A stretch of 38,546 nt of DNA from Oscillospiraceae bacterium. Its GTDB lineage: Bacteria; Bacillota; Clostridia; Oscillospirales; Ruminococcaceae. The stretch lies in assembly GCA_017829005.1 (NCBI GenBank), contig JAGAJF010000012.1, positions 1 to 38,546 of the forward strand, given 5' to 3'. The position numbers were made by a program, and so were the translations under genes. Below, in pieces: positions 14,630 to 22,310 of this stretch (the stretch's first letter is position 1; each line of letters starts with the position of its first letter). The notes beneath the pieces were generated by a model. It was not told the DNA's origin. It made no database searches and saw only the letters and a program-made list of their open reading frames with translations.

Positions 14630-17434
14630 GTGAACGAAAATAACAAACCGCTCCCCTATCTTGATACGACTCTTTCCTACAAGGAAAGAGTGACCGACCT
14701 GCTTTCAAGGCTTACCCTTGACGAAAAGATACATATGCTTTCCACCCATCACCAAGCTGTTGACCGTCTTGGGATAAAGGAATGGTTCATCGGAACGGAA
14801 TGTGCCAGAGGCTATGTGACCCACGATAACGACCGTCCCTCCACCGTATTCCCTCAGCCCATCGGAATGGCTTCAATGTTTGATCCTGAGCTTATGGAAA
14901 AGATAGGCGAAATAGCGGGAAACGAGTTTCGTGCCTACTATAACCGTGACGGAAAAGGCGGACTGATGGTCTGGGGTCCCACGGTGGATATGGAGCGTGA
15001 CCCACGATGGGGCAGAACCGAGGAGGCCTACGGCGAGGACCCCTTCCTCACAGGTAAAATGACCGCCGCATATACAAGAGGTCTCAGAGGAAATGACCCG
15101 AAGGTAATGAAAACCATACCCACCCTCAAGCATTTCTGCGCCAACAACAACGAAAAGAACCGCGGAAGCTGCTCCGCCAACATCGACCCCCGCCTCAAGC
15201 ACGAGTATTACTATGCCGCATTCAAGCCTGCCATAACCATAGGCGGCGCATGGTCGATGATGGCGGCATACAACGAGCTGTCGGGCGTTCCTGCGGTCTG
15301 CAATCCCGAGCTTCAGACCGTTGTAAAGGATAAATGGGGACTGGGCTTCGTGGTCTCAGACGGCGGCGATTTTTCCCAGAATGTGACCTATCACAAATTC
15401 TGCACCTCCCACGCCGAGTCGCTGGCACTTTGTCTCAAAGCAGGCTGCGACGTAATGACCGATGTGGAGGAGCTTGTTACCGAAGCGGCATACACAGCGC
15501 TAAAAAAAGGACTTATCACCGAAAAAGACATCGACAAAGCAGTGGGAAACTCCCTTGAAGGAAGATTTCGTCTCGGAGAATTTGACGGCTCCACACCCTT
15601 CGATAACATTACAGCTGATATCATAAACTGTGAAAGCTCCCGTGAAATAAATCTGCAGGCTGCCAAGGAAGGCGTTACCCTTCTTAAAAACAACGGAATT
15701 CTCCCCCTTTCAAAGAACAGCATAAAAAAGCTTCTCATATGCGGTCCCAATGCCGATGAAAATCTCAGAGACTGGTACACAGGCTATTCGTCCTATGAAT
15801 ATTCCGTTCTTGATGGCTTTGAGCATTCTCTCGGAAAGGATAAGATCATTTATGACAATGGCTATGACAGAGTTGCCATAAAATCAAAGGCAAACGGAAA
15901 ATATCTCACCATTGACGAAAACGGGAATGCCGTTTGCTCGGCAGATACCATAGGCGAGCGGGAAATATTCGAGTACCGTGACCTTGATTTTGATGTGCTG
16001 AATATCTATTCCTGCGCCGAAAAGAAATATCTCACATTTACGGACAATGTAAAAGCCGAGACCGAAAAGGTGTTCCAATGGTTCACCACCGAAACTATCC
16101 ACCGCCGTAATTTCGGGGAATATGCCACATTTTCCTCCCGCACCCATGATGAAGTCACACTTGATGAAAACGGCAAGCTTGTCTGCCGTCCAAGGTCGGG
16201 AATGACCGATGAAAAGCTTTTTGAGATAGAGATTATCTCAAAGGGAACAGACAGGATAGCACAGCTTGCAAAGCAGTCCGACGCCGTTATCCTCTGCGTG
16301 GGCAACCACCCCATGCAGGTGGCAAGGGAGTGCTATGACCGCCCCGACATAACCCTTCCAAAGCCCCAGCAGCAGCTTTCCGAGGCTTCATACAGCGCAA
16401 ACAAAAACACGGTAATGCTCATAGTTTCAAGCTACCCCTATGCCGTAAACCATGAAAATGAAGTCCTGCCTGCCATTGTCTACACCTCCCACGCAGGGCC
16501 CGAGCTTGGAAATGCCGTTGCCGCCTGCATTCTCGGTGAATATAATCCCGCAGGCAGAACAACAATGACATGGTACACATCGGTAAGAGAGCTGCCCGAC
16601 ATAACCGATTACGACATCATAAAAAATGACGTGACCTACCGCTATTACAAGGGCAAGCCCCTTTATCCCTTCGGTCACGGACTTTCCTATTCGTCATTTG
16701 AATACTCGGGCTTTAAGCTTTCCGCAAATGAAAACAGCGAAACTGTCACAGCAGAGCTTGACATAAAAAACAGCTCCGAAACAGACGGAGACGAAGTCGT
16801 CCAGATCTATTTCAGAGCCGAGAGCAGCAGGATAAAACGCCCCGTAAAGCAGCTGTGCGGTTTTAAGCGCATACATATCCCATCGGGTAAAACTGTTCAT
16901 ATAAAGCTTGATATCCCAAAATCAGAGCTTCAGTTCTGGGACGTTACAAGGGAAAAATTCTGCCTTGAAACGGGAGATTACACCTTTATGGCAGGCGCCT
17001 CCTCGGAGGATATCAGAGAAACGGTGAAGCTTCATATCGAGGGAGAGACCATTCCCCCGAGAATTATCCGCAAGCACGTCAAAGCTATAAACTACGACGA
17101 TAAGGGCACCGTAAAAATGCTTTGGTCGAAAAAGTATTCGGAGCATTTTATCCAAAATAACGGCTATACCCCCTATCTCATTTTCCAAAGCTGCGATACA
17201 GACGGAGTGACCCTTCTTGAAATAAAAGCTTCCGCCTGGGAAAAGCCCGAAACTGTGCGTGTATATGCCGACAGCGAAAAAAGCACGCCTATTGCGGAAA
17301 TACCCGTCTCCCCCACCGACGGCATAGACGATTTCAGAACTCTGACCGTTCCCATAACCCCGCTTGACGGTGAGCATAATATCATTTTCGAGCTTGGGGG
17401 AAGCTCCGCAATGCTTGAATTTAAAATGATGTAG
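14630..17434 (+). CDS. Glycoside hydrolase family 3 beta-glucosidase/xylosidase
   Basis: A GH3 enzyme of 934 residues that releases a terminal beta-linked sugar. The N-terminal TIM barrel holds LTLDEKIHMLS, GPTVDMERDPRWGRTEEAYG, the substrate KHFCANNNEKNR region and the nucleophile Asp in FVVSDGGDF (about residue 245). The second domain has GVTLLKNNGILPLS and GHGLSYSSFEYS, then a fibronectin III-like domain. A beta-trefoil-like (fascin-type) insert, with NGKYLTIDENGNAV and KKYLTFTDN, splits the second domain at about residues 405-530. The C-terminal ~110 residues resemble a carbohydrate-binding module. No signal peptide is seen, so it probably acts on imported oligosaccharides. Start is the GTG at 14630 with GGAGG 7 nt upstream. 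Confidence 0.93.
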   Translation: MNENNKPLPYLDTTLSYKERVTDLLSRLTLDEKIHMLSTHHQAVDRLGIKEWFIGTECARGYVTHDNDRPSTVFPQPIGMASMFDPELMEKIGEIAGNEFRAYYNRDGKGGLMVWGPTVDMERDPRWGRTEEAYGEDPFLTGKMTAAYTRGLRGNDPKVMKTIPTLKHFCANNNEKNRGSCSANIDPRLKHEYYYAAFKPAITIGGAWSMMAAYNELSGVPAVCNPELQTVVKDKWGLGFVVSDGGDFSQNVTYHKFCTSHAESLALCLKAGCDVMTDVEELVTEAAYTALKKGLITEKDIDKAVGNSLEGRFRLGEFDGSTPFDNITADIINCESSREINLQAAKEGVTLLKNNGILPLSKNSIKKLLICGPNADENLRDWYTGYSSYEYSVLDGFEHSLGKDKIIYDNGYDRVAIKSKANGKYLTIDENGNAVCSADTIGEREIFEYRDLDFDVLNIYSCAEKKYLTFTDNVKAETEKVFQWFTTETIHRRNFGEYATFSSRTHDEVTLDENGKLVCRPRSGMTDEKLFEIEIISKGTDRIAQLAKQSDAVILCVGNHPMQVARECYDRPDITLPKPQQQLSEASYSANKNTVMLIVSSYPYAVNHENEVLPAIVYTSHAGPELGNAVAACILGEYNPAGRTTMTWYTSVRELPDITDYDIIKNDVTYRYYKGKPLYPFGHGLSYSSFEYSGFKLSANENSETVTAELDIKNSSETDGDEVVQIYFRAESSRIKRPVKQLCGFKRIHIPSGKTVHIKLDIPKSELQFWDVTREKFCLETGDYTFMAGASSEDIRETVKLHIEGETIPPRIIRKHVKAINYDDKGTVKMLWSKKYSEHFIQNNGYTPYLIFQSCDTDGVTLLEIKASAWEKPETVRVYADSEKSTPIAEIPVSPTDGIDDFRTLTVPITPLDGEHNIIFELGGSSAMLEFKMM

Positions 17435-17436
17435 TG

Positions 17437-18084
17437 TTAGCCCTTTGTTTTAACAGGGTGACGGATAACCGTTTTAAGACGCTCGGGAGCGCATTTTCTC
17501 GGATCGGAAAGGTATATCTCGTGGTGATAACGCCCCTCGGAAAAATCCTCCTTAAAGCCCATATCCTCTGCAAATTTCCGAAGCTTTTCAATGCTTGCCG
17601 GCTCGTCATCATATGTACCCGTATGCATAAGCTGAATGCAAAGTCCTTCGCACCATTTCATAAGCTGCACCTTTGATGTATCAAGGTGCGGCTTTTTCTT
17701 CTGCACCGCCGCCCTTGCATTCTCAAAAACCTCTTCGGTAACAAACTCGGGCTGACGTATCATAGATATCCACTTAAAATCATTTTTACGTGAATAATCA
17801 ATGCCCTCTGTGTCCTCCTGATACCACAGTCCCTCAAGAGGCGGCACAACATACTCAAAATAACCCTCGGGCTGAGTGCCGTTCATTTTCGACATCTTCA
17901 CCGTAAATGACATTGCGTAAAGAAGCTCCATCGCAGCTTTGTACTCCTCGCTCGTGTTCGGGTCGCCGCAGCCTTTTACCGCAAAAAATATCATCTCGGG
18001 AACATCGACCGCCGACGGCTTTGCAGGGGGCATATACAGCTCCTTGAACTGCTTTTTGTAATCAAGCTTTTCCATTATTTCCAT
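17437..18084 (-). CDS. GyrI-like small-molecule-binding domain protein
   Basis: A 215-residue cytosolic protein with the GyrI-like/AraC effector-binding fold: FKELYMPPAKPSAVDVPEM, FFAVKGCGDPN, a central YFEYVVPPLEGLWY and a C-terminal MKWCEGLCIQLMHTGTYDDEP. These stand-alone domains bind diverse small molecules, and some hydrolyse cyclopropanoid or similar toxic compounds. It overlaps the stop of the upstream DUF3795-PPOX gene by 10 nt and is third in a WYL regulator operon, so it may respond to the same ligand or stress. It converges with the GH3 gene, leaving only 2 nt between the stop codons. Confidence 0.87.
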   Translation of the reverse strand: MEIMEKLDYKKQFKELYMPPAKPSAVDVPEMIFFAVKGCGDPNTSEEYKAAMELLYAMSFTVKMSKMNGTQPEGYFEYVVPPLEGLWYQEDTEGIDYSRKNDFKWISMIRQPEFVTEEVFENARAAVQKKKPHLDTSKVQLMKWCEGLCIQLMHTGTYDDEPASIEKLRKFAEDMGFKEDFSEGRYHHEIYLSDPRKCAPERLKTVIRHPVKTKG

Positions 18085-18803
18085 TCCTTTCTGTACGTGT
18101 TATTTCTGAACTCAAAAAATTCCATATAAGGCTTGCCTGAATGATAATCCCACAAATAAATGAGAGACGGAGTTATCTCAAGCACTCTTTCCGAGGGCAG
18201 AGACGAATATCTTAGTGCCGCAGGCAGGTAATGCTTTTTCATTGCCCTCATAAAGAAGTCATACTTCACAGGCTCCTCAAGTATCTGACATTTTCCCTCA
18301 ATAGAAAAATTTTTCACGCAAAGAGCCACATTCAGATTTTCCCTTATCTGAATGCATTTGAGATAGCTTATATCCGTCTGGCAGTAAAATTTACCGTCAA
18401 TGACCACAACGCTCATAGGACGTGAGGACACCCTGCCTCGGGCGCAGGTGGACAGAGTCATTACACCATGACTGCCCATACTTTTCCAAAGCCGTGAAAT
18501 ATTTTCCTCAAAGTCCATATGCTGCTTTTTATGTTCCTCACCGAGACTTTGCAGCCGCTCTATCCCCTTTTCCTCCCACCTGCATATGGTCTCTTTAAGC
18601 CACTTACAGGGAAATTCTCCGCAGATACCGCAAAATGTTACTCCGTGACTTTGGCAGCATTTGTAAATATCACAGCCCTTGTCCCACATTTTAACACATT
18701 TACCGCCGCTTTGGATACAGCCCTTGCATTCCCCCGAGCAGAAATGCTCGCAGCCCGTGCAGTTTCCGCCGCAGGGGGTAAGCTCATAAAAATCTGTGTT
18801 CAT
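18075..18803 (-). CDS. DUF3795-like Cys-rich domain fused to a PPOX (FMN-binding) domain
   Basis: The first ~85 residues hold twelve or more Cys in DUF3795-like spacing (LTPCGGNCTGCEHFC, CKGCIQSGGKC, CDIYKCCQSHG, FCGICGEFPCKW), suited to bind zinc or an iron-sulfur cluster. The remaining ~150 residues match the pyridoxamine 5'-phosphate oxidase-like split barrel (GVMTLSTCARGRVSSRPMSV, FYCQTDISYLKCIQIREN), which binds FMN or a related flavin. The start at 18803 has GGAAAGAGG about 7 nt upstream. It lies between the WYL regulator and the GyrI-like gene. A redox or detoxifying role is inference; the two domains also occur separately. Confidence 0.85.
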   Translation of the reverse strand: MNTDFYELTPCGGNCTGCEHFCSGECKGCIQSGGKCVKMWDKGCDIYKCCQSHGVTFCGICGEFPCKWLKETICRWEEKGIERLQSLGEEHKKQHMDFEENISRLWKSMGSHGVMTLSTCARGRVSSRPMSVVVIDGKFYCQTDISYLKCIQIRENLNVALCVKNFSIEGKCQILEEPVKYDFFMRAMKKHYLPAALRYSSLPSERVLEITPSLIYLWDYHSGKPYMEFFEFRNNTYRKEWK

Positions 18804-18847
18804 ACATACGCCTCTTTCCTGTATTTGATAATACAAGTATATCAGGC

Positions 18848-19765
18848 TTATTCTGACAGCTGTGTGTCATATTTTGCGGAAATATTTTTAATAAGCTCGG
18901 AAAATTCATTGCGGTAACGAACAGGAGAAATTATTTCCGCACAGTCCCCGAAGGTAAGGATATACCTGAAAAACGAGGGCACGTCCGACCATGTGAATTT
19001 AAGATAAACATTGCCCTCCTCGTCATATCGGGGCATCTCCGCGCCGAACTCGTCGATTATCCGCCACTTGACTGACTTGTCAAATTTCACCTCAGCCTCT
19101 ATCTCCCCCTTGGTGTGGCGCAGCTTGTCGCAGGAATATTCGGGGATATCCCTCTTTTCAAATTTGATGTGCAGATCAACAAGTTCCGTCATTCGTGACA
19201 GCTTGAAAAGCCGCATATCCTTGCGGTCAAGGCAATACCCCCACACATACCAGCTTGACCACTGGTATATGAGCCGATAGGGTTCAATTTTCCGCTCCTC
19301 GGTTCGCTCGGGTGAGTAATATGTAAATGAGATAAGCTGACGGCTTTCGATCGCCTCTTTAATAAGCTCCAGCTTCGGGGCAACACAGGTCTTGTCCCAC
19401 ATGGAAAGGTCGATCATTATGCTGCCCGACCCCTCCGCCCCGTCCGCATAAAGCTTGTCCATAAGCTGACGGTACTTGTTCGTTTCGCACACGCTGTCAA
19501 GGCTTTTAAGCCCTGCAATTATGGCGCACATATCCTCTGTTGACAAAAGAGTCCTGTCTATCTTATATCCGTCCATTATGTAAACTCCGCCGTTTATGCC
19601 CCTCTCTGCCGCAACGGGAATGCCAGCCTTGCAGAGAGCTTCAATGTCTCTGTAAACGGTACGGGCAGAAACCTCGAATTTTTCCGCAAGCTCTGCGGCG
19701 GTTATCCTTTCCCTTTGGAGCAAAACGGACAATATGCCTATAAGTCTGTCTATCTTCATATTCAA
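18848..19765 (-). CDS. HTH-WYL transcriptional regulator (YafY-like)
   Basis: A 305-residue DNA-binding regulator. An HTH_11 domain (RLIGILSVLLQRERITAAEL, VSARTVYRDIEALCKAGIPV) occupies residues 5-60, and a WYL domain about 140-215 contains ISFTYYSPERTEERKIEPYR then WYVWGYC, followed by a WCX extension. WYL proteins sense ligands, often nucleotides or DNA fragments, and regulate nearby genes. It is the first gene of a three-gene operon with the DUF3795-PPOX and GyrI-like genes. TTG at 19765 and ATG at 19759 are both possible starts; AAAGGA lies 5 and 11 nt upstream respectively. Confidence 0.93.
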   Translation of the reverse strand: MNMKIDRLIGILSVLLQRERITAAELAEKFEVSARTVYRDIEALCKAGIPVAAERGINGGVYIMDGYKIDRTLLSTEDMCAIIAGLKSLDSVCETNKYRQLMDKLYADGAEGSGSIMIDLSMWDKTCVAPKLELIKEAIESRQLISFTYYSPERTEERKIEPYRLIYQWSSWYVWGYCLDRKDMRLFKLSRMTELVDLHIKFEKRDIPEYSCDKLRHTKGEIEAEVKFDKSVKWRIIDEFGAEMPRYDEEGNVYLKFTWSDVPSFFRYILTFGDCAEIISPVRYRNEFSELIKNISAKYDTQLSE

Positions 19766-19793
19766 AGCATTCCTTTCGCCTGTCTTTCAAACG

Positions 19794-19822
19794 AGTATAA
19801 CATATTTCATAAAAAATTTCAA
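19794..19822 (-). promoter_or_regulatory. Sigma-A promoter of the WYL regulator operon
   Basis: Minus strand: TTGAAA (19817-19822), 17-bp spacer, TATACT (19794-19799). It begins just after the U-tract of the structured RNA at 19833-19948. Confidence 0.82.
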
Positions 19823-19823
19823 G

Positions 19824-19948
19824 AAAAAAACCGGAGACCCTAAGAGGAGCCACCTTTGCCGCTTCGTTGGTTAAACTGCGAGGCGAACAAAGTGTGTGGC
19901 TCGGTACCGATAATTACTTCTATATCGGTATTACCCTTAAAGATCTCC
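19824..19948 (-). ncRNA. Candidate structured RNA: three-way junction followed by a U-tract
   Basis: On the minus strand, 5' arm GGAGATCTTTAAG (19948-19936) pairs with CTTAGGGTCTCC (19844-19833) as a 12-bp closing stem with U-G pairs and one bulge. Inside are two hairpins separated by only 2-6 nt: ACCGATA/TATCGGT (19906-19929) and GAGCCAC/GTGGCTC (19847-19902), the second continued by CTTTG/CAAAG and a further stem. CCGG and seven U follow. The wobble pairs in the closing stem favour the minus strand; one inner pair favours plus. It lies 24 nt after the stop of the 141-residue gene, so it may be a 3' UTR element, an elaborate terminator or a separate small RNA. I do not recognise a known family. 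Confidence 0.5.
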
Positions 19949-19972
19949 CCTGTAAGGATATGGCTTTGCTCA

Positions 19973-20398
19973 TCAAAGATATGGCTTCAAGCTTTCAATA
20001 TTTTTCTGTTCTCTGCGCAGATATTCCTTTGCGGACTGTATCGCCTGAGGAGAGCTGCAGGAGGTGTGATTAAGCTTTTCGGTAAGCTCGATTATCCCCG
20101 CATTTGTCCCCTTTATCGCCATCTTAGCCGCATTGCCCCCGCTGCTGTCACGCCTGAGCTGCATATTAACGGAAGCCGCTGTCATCATACGTGACATAAC
20201 AGACGGCTCGGAGGGTGTAAAGCCCCGTTCCTTCATCTGACGGGCGGTCAGCTCCTTCTGCGCCTTGTAGCCGTTGTACTGCCTGATAAGAAGATTTTTC
20301 ACATTGCTGTCGCTGACCTTCGGTATCATACTTTTCAGAGCCGTCACGCCCATGGACGCATTTTTATAAACGCTGTCCTGAAACTGCCTGTAGTCCAT
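19973..20398 (-). CDS. Small alpha-helical protein, function unknown
   Basis: A 141-residue protein, mostly predicted helix, with no signal peptide or membrane segment. Features include YRQFQDSVYKNASMGVTALK at the N-terminus, an NLLIRQYNGYKAQKELTARQ helix and a Met-rich middle. The layout resembles four-helix bundles of the CotF/DUF2383/ferritin-like kind, but the match is not strong enough to name a family. The ATG at 20398 has AAGAGG upstream. It is transcribed away from the divergent membrane protein gene at 20558. A candidate structured RNA lies just downstream. No function is proposed. Confidence 0.75.
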   Translation of the reverse strand: MDYRQFQDSVYKNASMGVTALKSMIPKVSDSNVKNLLIRQYNGYKAQKELTARQMKERGFTPSEPSVMSRMMTAASVNMQLRRDSSGGNAAKMAIKGTNAGIIELTEKLNHTSCSSPQAIQSAKEYLRREQKNIESLKPYL

Positions 20399-20485
20399 TA
20401 TAGTACCTCTTGAAAAAATATTGCCGGGGGTTTCCCGACAGAATTATTATGTGAACAACAGGGGTATATTATTAAAGGAAAAGGC

Positions 20486-20514
20486 TTGCAAAGATAAGGG
20501 AAATGCTGTATAAT
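20486..20514 (+). promoter_or_regulatory. Sigma-A promoter of the membrane protein gene at 20558
   Basis: TTGCAA (20486-20491), 17-bp spacer, TATAAT (20509-20514), about 44 bp before the start. Confidence 0.82.
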
Positions 20515-20557
20515 AAAATCCAAGGGGAATTTGATTTCAAAGGAGATTTTTTTATTT

Positions 20558-21112
20558 ATGGTTTCGGACACTCGTGAAAAATTTGTAAAAAGAGCCGCAA
20601 AAGGAATGGTATGGTGGCTGGCGGGAGAGCTTATCTGCATAATTTTCAACCTATGTATGCTGGTATTTATGATAAAATTTATGGCGTTCAAGGTGTTCAC
20701 AGCACTTGCGTCCTCCCTTATCGCCAACGGACTTCTGATAAATTTTGCTTATAACTGCGCCGTCAGGGACAGGAATCTTATCAAATATCACGGCGTGGCT
20801 CATGACCCTCTGATGTCGCTTAAAATAGCCATCGCCGCTCCTCTGCCACAATATGTGATGTGGTTTGTGCTGCTGTTGTCAAAGCTGGGTGTCATTGGAG
20901 ACGTGTTCAACTATTTTATCTGGTGCAATATCCAGTCACTTGCATGGGTGGACCTTTTCACCTCGGGACGAACAATCGAATTCTTAAGCTGGGGGGGACT
21001 TTTCGGACTTCTTGTGCTTATGCTTGTCGCCCCCATCTGCATTATCCTCACCTATGAATGTACCATACGTGAGTTTGACATAAAAGCGTGGCTCTTTTAC
21101 GGCAAGAAGTGA
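20558..21112 (+). CDS. Integral membrane protein, function unknown
   Basis: A 184-residue protein with about four hydrophobic segments (roughly residues 18-45, 50-68, 90-112 and 150-172) and charged loops. I do not recognise the family. The ATG at 20558 is chosen: AAAGGAG (20539-20545) sits 12 nt upstream, and a longer frame from a TTG at 20531 would start before that site. It converges with the LytTR regulator gene, the two coding ends overlapping by 16 nt, so both stop codons lie inside the other gene. No partner gene is evident. Confidence 0.8.
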   Translation: MVSDTREKFVKRAAKGMVWWLAGELICIIFNLCMLVFMIKFMAFKVFTALASSLIANGLLINFAYNCAVRDRNLIKYHGVAHDPLMSLKIAIAAPLPQYVMWFVLLLSKLGVIGDVFNYFIWCNIQSLAWVDLFTSGRTIEFLSWGGLFGLLVLMLVAPICIILTYECTIREFDIKAWLFYGKK

Positions 21113-21858
21113 CAGGCAGCGTTTTTTTCGGGTAAAAGCTCAAAAAGCGCCCTGAATTCCTTCAGCCTGTATTTGCTTATGGAAATGCACTTTCCGATAG
21201 GCGATATTGTCAGGGTGGTGGAGGTCATTTTTGATATGTAATTCATATTCACAATGTAATTCTGGTGGGGAACGGCAAAGGGGAGCATACAGAATTTCTG
21301 CATGACCTCCCGCCACACGGAGCATTTCACCCTGCGGCAGCTGCCGTCCGAAAATGTCACATAAACCTTTTTCATAACACACTCAAGGTATATTATTTCC
21401 GAATAACGCAAATTTATCCGTTCGGGACGGCGCTCACAGCCATAGACCGTAAGCTGTATCATTTCGGCGGCATTTTCATCAATTCGTGGAAGAATGGCTG
21501 CAAGAGTTCCGGGAAGCTTTGAGGGCAGGCTCAGCTTTGAAATAAATCCGCAGGAATCACATTCAAAGGACAGAAAGAAATCCTCCTCCCCTGCGGACAT
21601 TATTATCAGCTTGCAGGACGGATAAAGCTTGTGAAGCCTGTCCGCACATTCCTTTGTCCTGCACATATCAAAATGAGCGTCGATAATGAGCAGATGAGGA
21701 ACGATAATGCGCTCGTCAAGGCATTTCATAAGCTCTTCTGCGTTTCTGAACCTGTGGAAGGCGTATTTTTTCGGCAGAAGAGCAGTTTGGCTAAAGACCG
21801 TGTCCTGAATAATATCGAGAAATACAGCCTCATTGTCGCAGCCGAAAATGTTTATCAT
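21097..21858 (-). CDS. LytTR-family response regulator (REC-LytTR)
   Basis: A 253-residue two-domain regulator. The N-terminal ~120 residues look like a receiver domain: FGCDNEAVFLDII, the likely phospho-acceptor Asp in LLIIDAHFDM near residue 60, IIMSAG near 90 and the Lys in GFISKLSLP. The acidic pair at the start is CDN, not DD, so phosphorylation may be weakened. The C-terminal LytTR domain has IIYLECVMKKVYVTFSDG, PFAVPHQNYIVNMNYISK and ISKYRLKEFRALF. LytTR proteins bind direct-repeat DNA and often control secreted or surface functions. No histidine kinase gene is nearby. AAAGGA is 9 nt before the ATG at 21858. Confidence 0.92.
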   Translation of the reverse strand: MINIFGCDNEAVFLDIIQDTVFSQTALLPKKYAFHRFRNAEELMKCLDERIIVPHLLIIDAHFDMCRTKECADRLHKLYPSCKLIIMSAGEEDFFLSFECDSCGFISKLSLPSKLPGTLAAILPRIDENAAEMIQLTVYGCERRPERINLRYSEIIYLECVMKKVYVTFSDGSCRRVKCSVWREVMQKFCMLPFAVPHQNYIVNMNYISKMTSTTLTISPIGKCISISKYRLKEFRALFELLPEKNAACHFLP

Positions 21859-21903
21859 ATACATTTATCCTTTCTTAAATATTTTTAGTCACTTTATGTA
21901 AAT

Positions 21904-21932
21904 ATTATAAACGTTTTGCAGGATAAAATCAA
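21904..21932 (-). promoter_or_regulatory. Sigma-A promoter of the LytTR regulator
   Basis: Minus strand: TTGATT (21927-21932), 17-bp spacer, TATAAT (21904-21909), about 45 bp before the start codon. Confidence 0.82.
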
Positions 21933-22001
21933 GATATTTCATTTTCTTTAACGTAGATTTAACACTAATTTATTGCATAAAAATGAATAAATAACGATAT
22001 T

Positions 22002-22038
22002 ACGCCCAATCAGACCGTTTTTTCGGACGATTGGGCGT
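22002..22038. repeat. Perfect inverted repeat between two divergent promoters
   Basis: ACGCCCAATC and GATTGGGCGT form a perfect 10-bp stem around a 17-nt loop with its own CCG/CGG pairing. It lies between the LytTR promoter (minus) and the promoter of the 61-residue gene (plus). Neither side has a long U-tract, so it could be an operator or a compact insulating hairpin instead of a terminator. Confidence 0.6.
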
Positions 22039-22044
22039 TTAGTA

Positions 22045-22074
22045 TTGTAAAAATCAAAAATAATATGCTACAAT
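22045..22074 (+). promoter_or_regulatory. Probable promoter of the 61-residue protein gene
   Basis: TTGTAA (22045-22050), 18-bp spacer, TACAAT (22069-22074), 51 bp before the start codon. Confidence 0.6.
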
Positions 22075-22124
22075 AATGACAAAGAAGATGAAACCTCTTT
22101 CAAAAAAAAGAAAGGACTGTTCTT

Positions 22125-22310
22125 ATGTATTACATTATCAGAATAAGCATTCACGGTGAAGAAAGATACATTTTCAACGAAAAGCTTTTTGTATCAAATC
22201 AGGGCTTTGCACGGAAATTCTACTCTCTTGCCTATGCAAGAAGATACATAAAGACCCACCCCGCCTGCAAGGACTACGGCTGTGAGATAATCCCCGCTTG
22301 TACGGGTTAA
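22125..22310 (+). CDS. Small conserved-looking protein of 61 residues, function unknown
   Basis: A short basic, Tyr-rich protein (YYIIRISIHGEERYIFNEK, LAYARRYIKTHPACKDYG) with no signal peptide or membrane segment. The support for a real gene is a good AAAGGA 8 nt before the ATG and a plausible promoter at 22045-22074. It converges with the ABC membrane gene downstream, the ends overlapping by 4 nt. The family is not recognised. Confidence 0.65.
   Translation: MYYIIRISIHGEERYIFNEKLFVSNQGFARKFYSLAYARRYIKTHPACKDYGCEIIPACTG

Noticed and set aside
19867-20073. 68-codon plus-strand frame over the structured RNA
   Set aside because: No promoter or Shine-Dalgarno sequence, it overlaps the opposite-strand gene, and the RNA pairing explains the region better.
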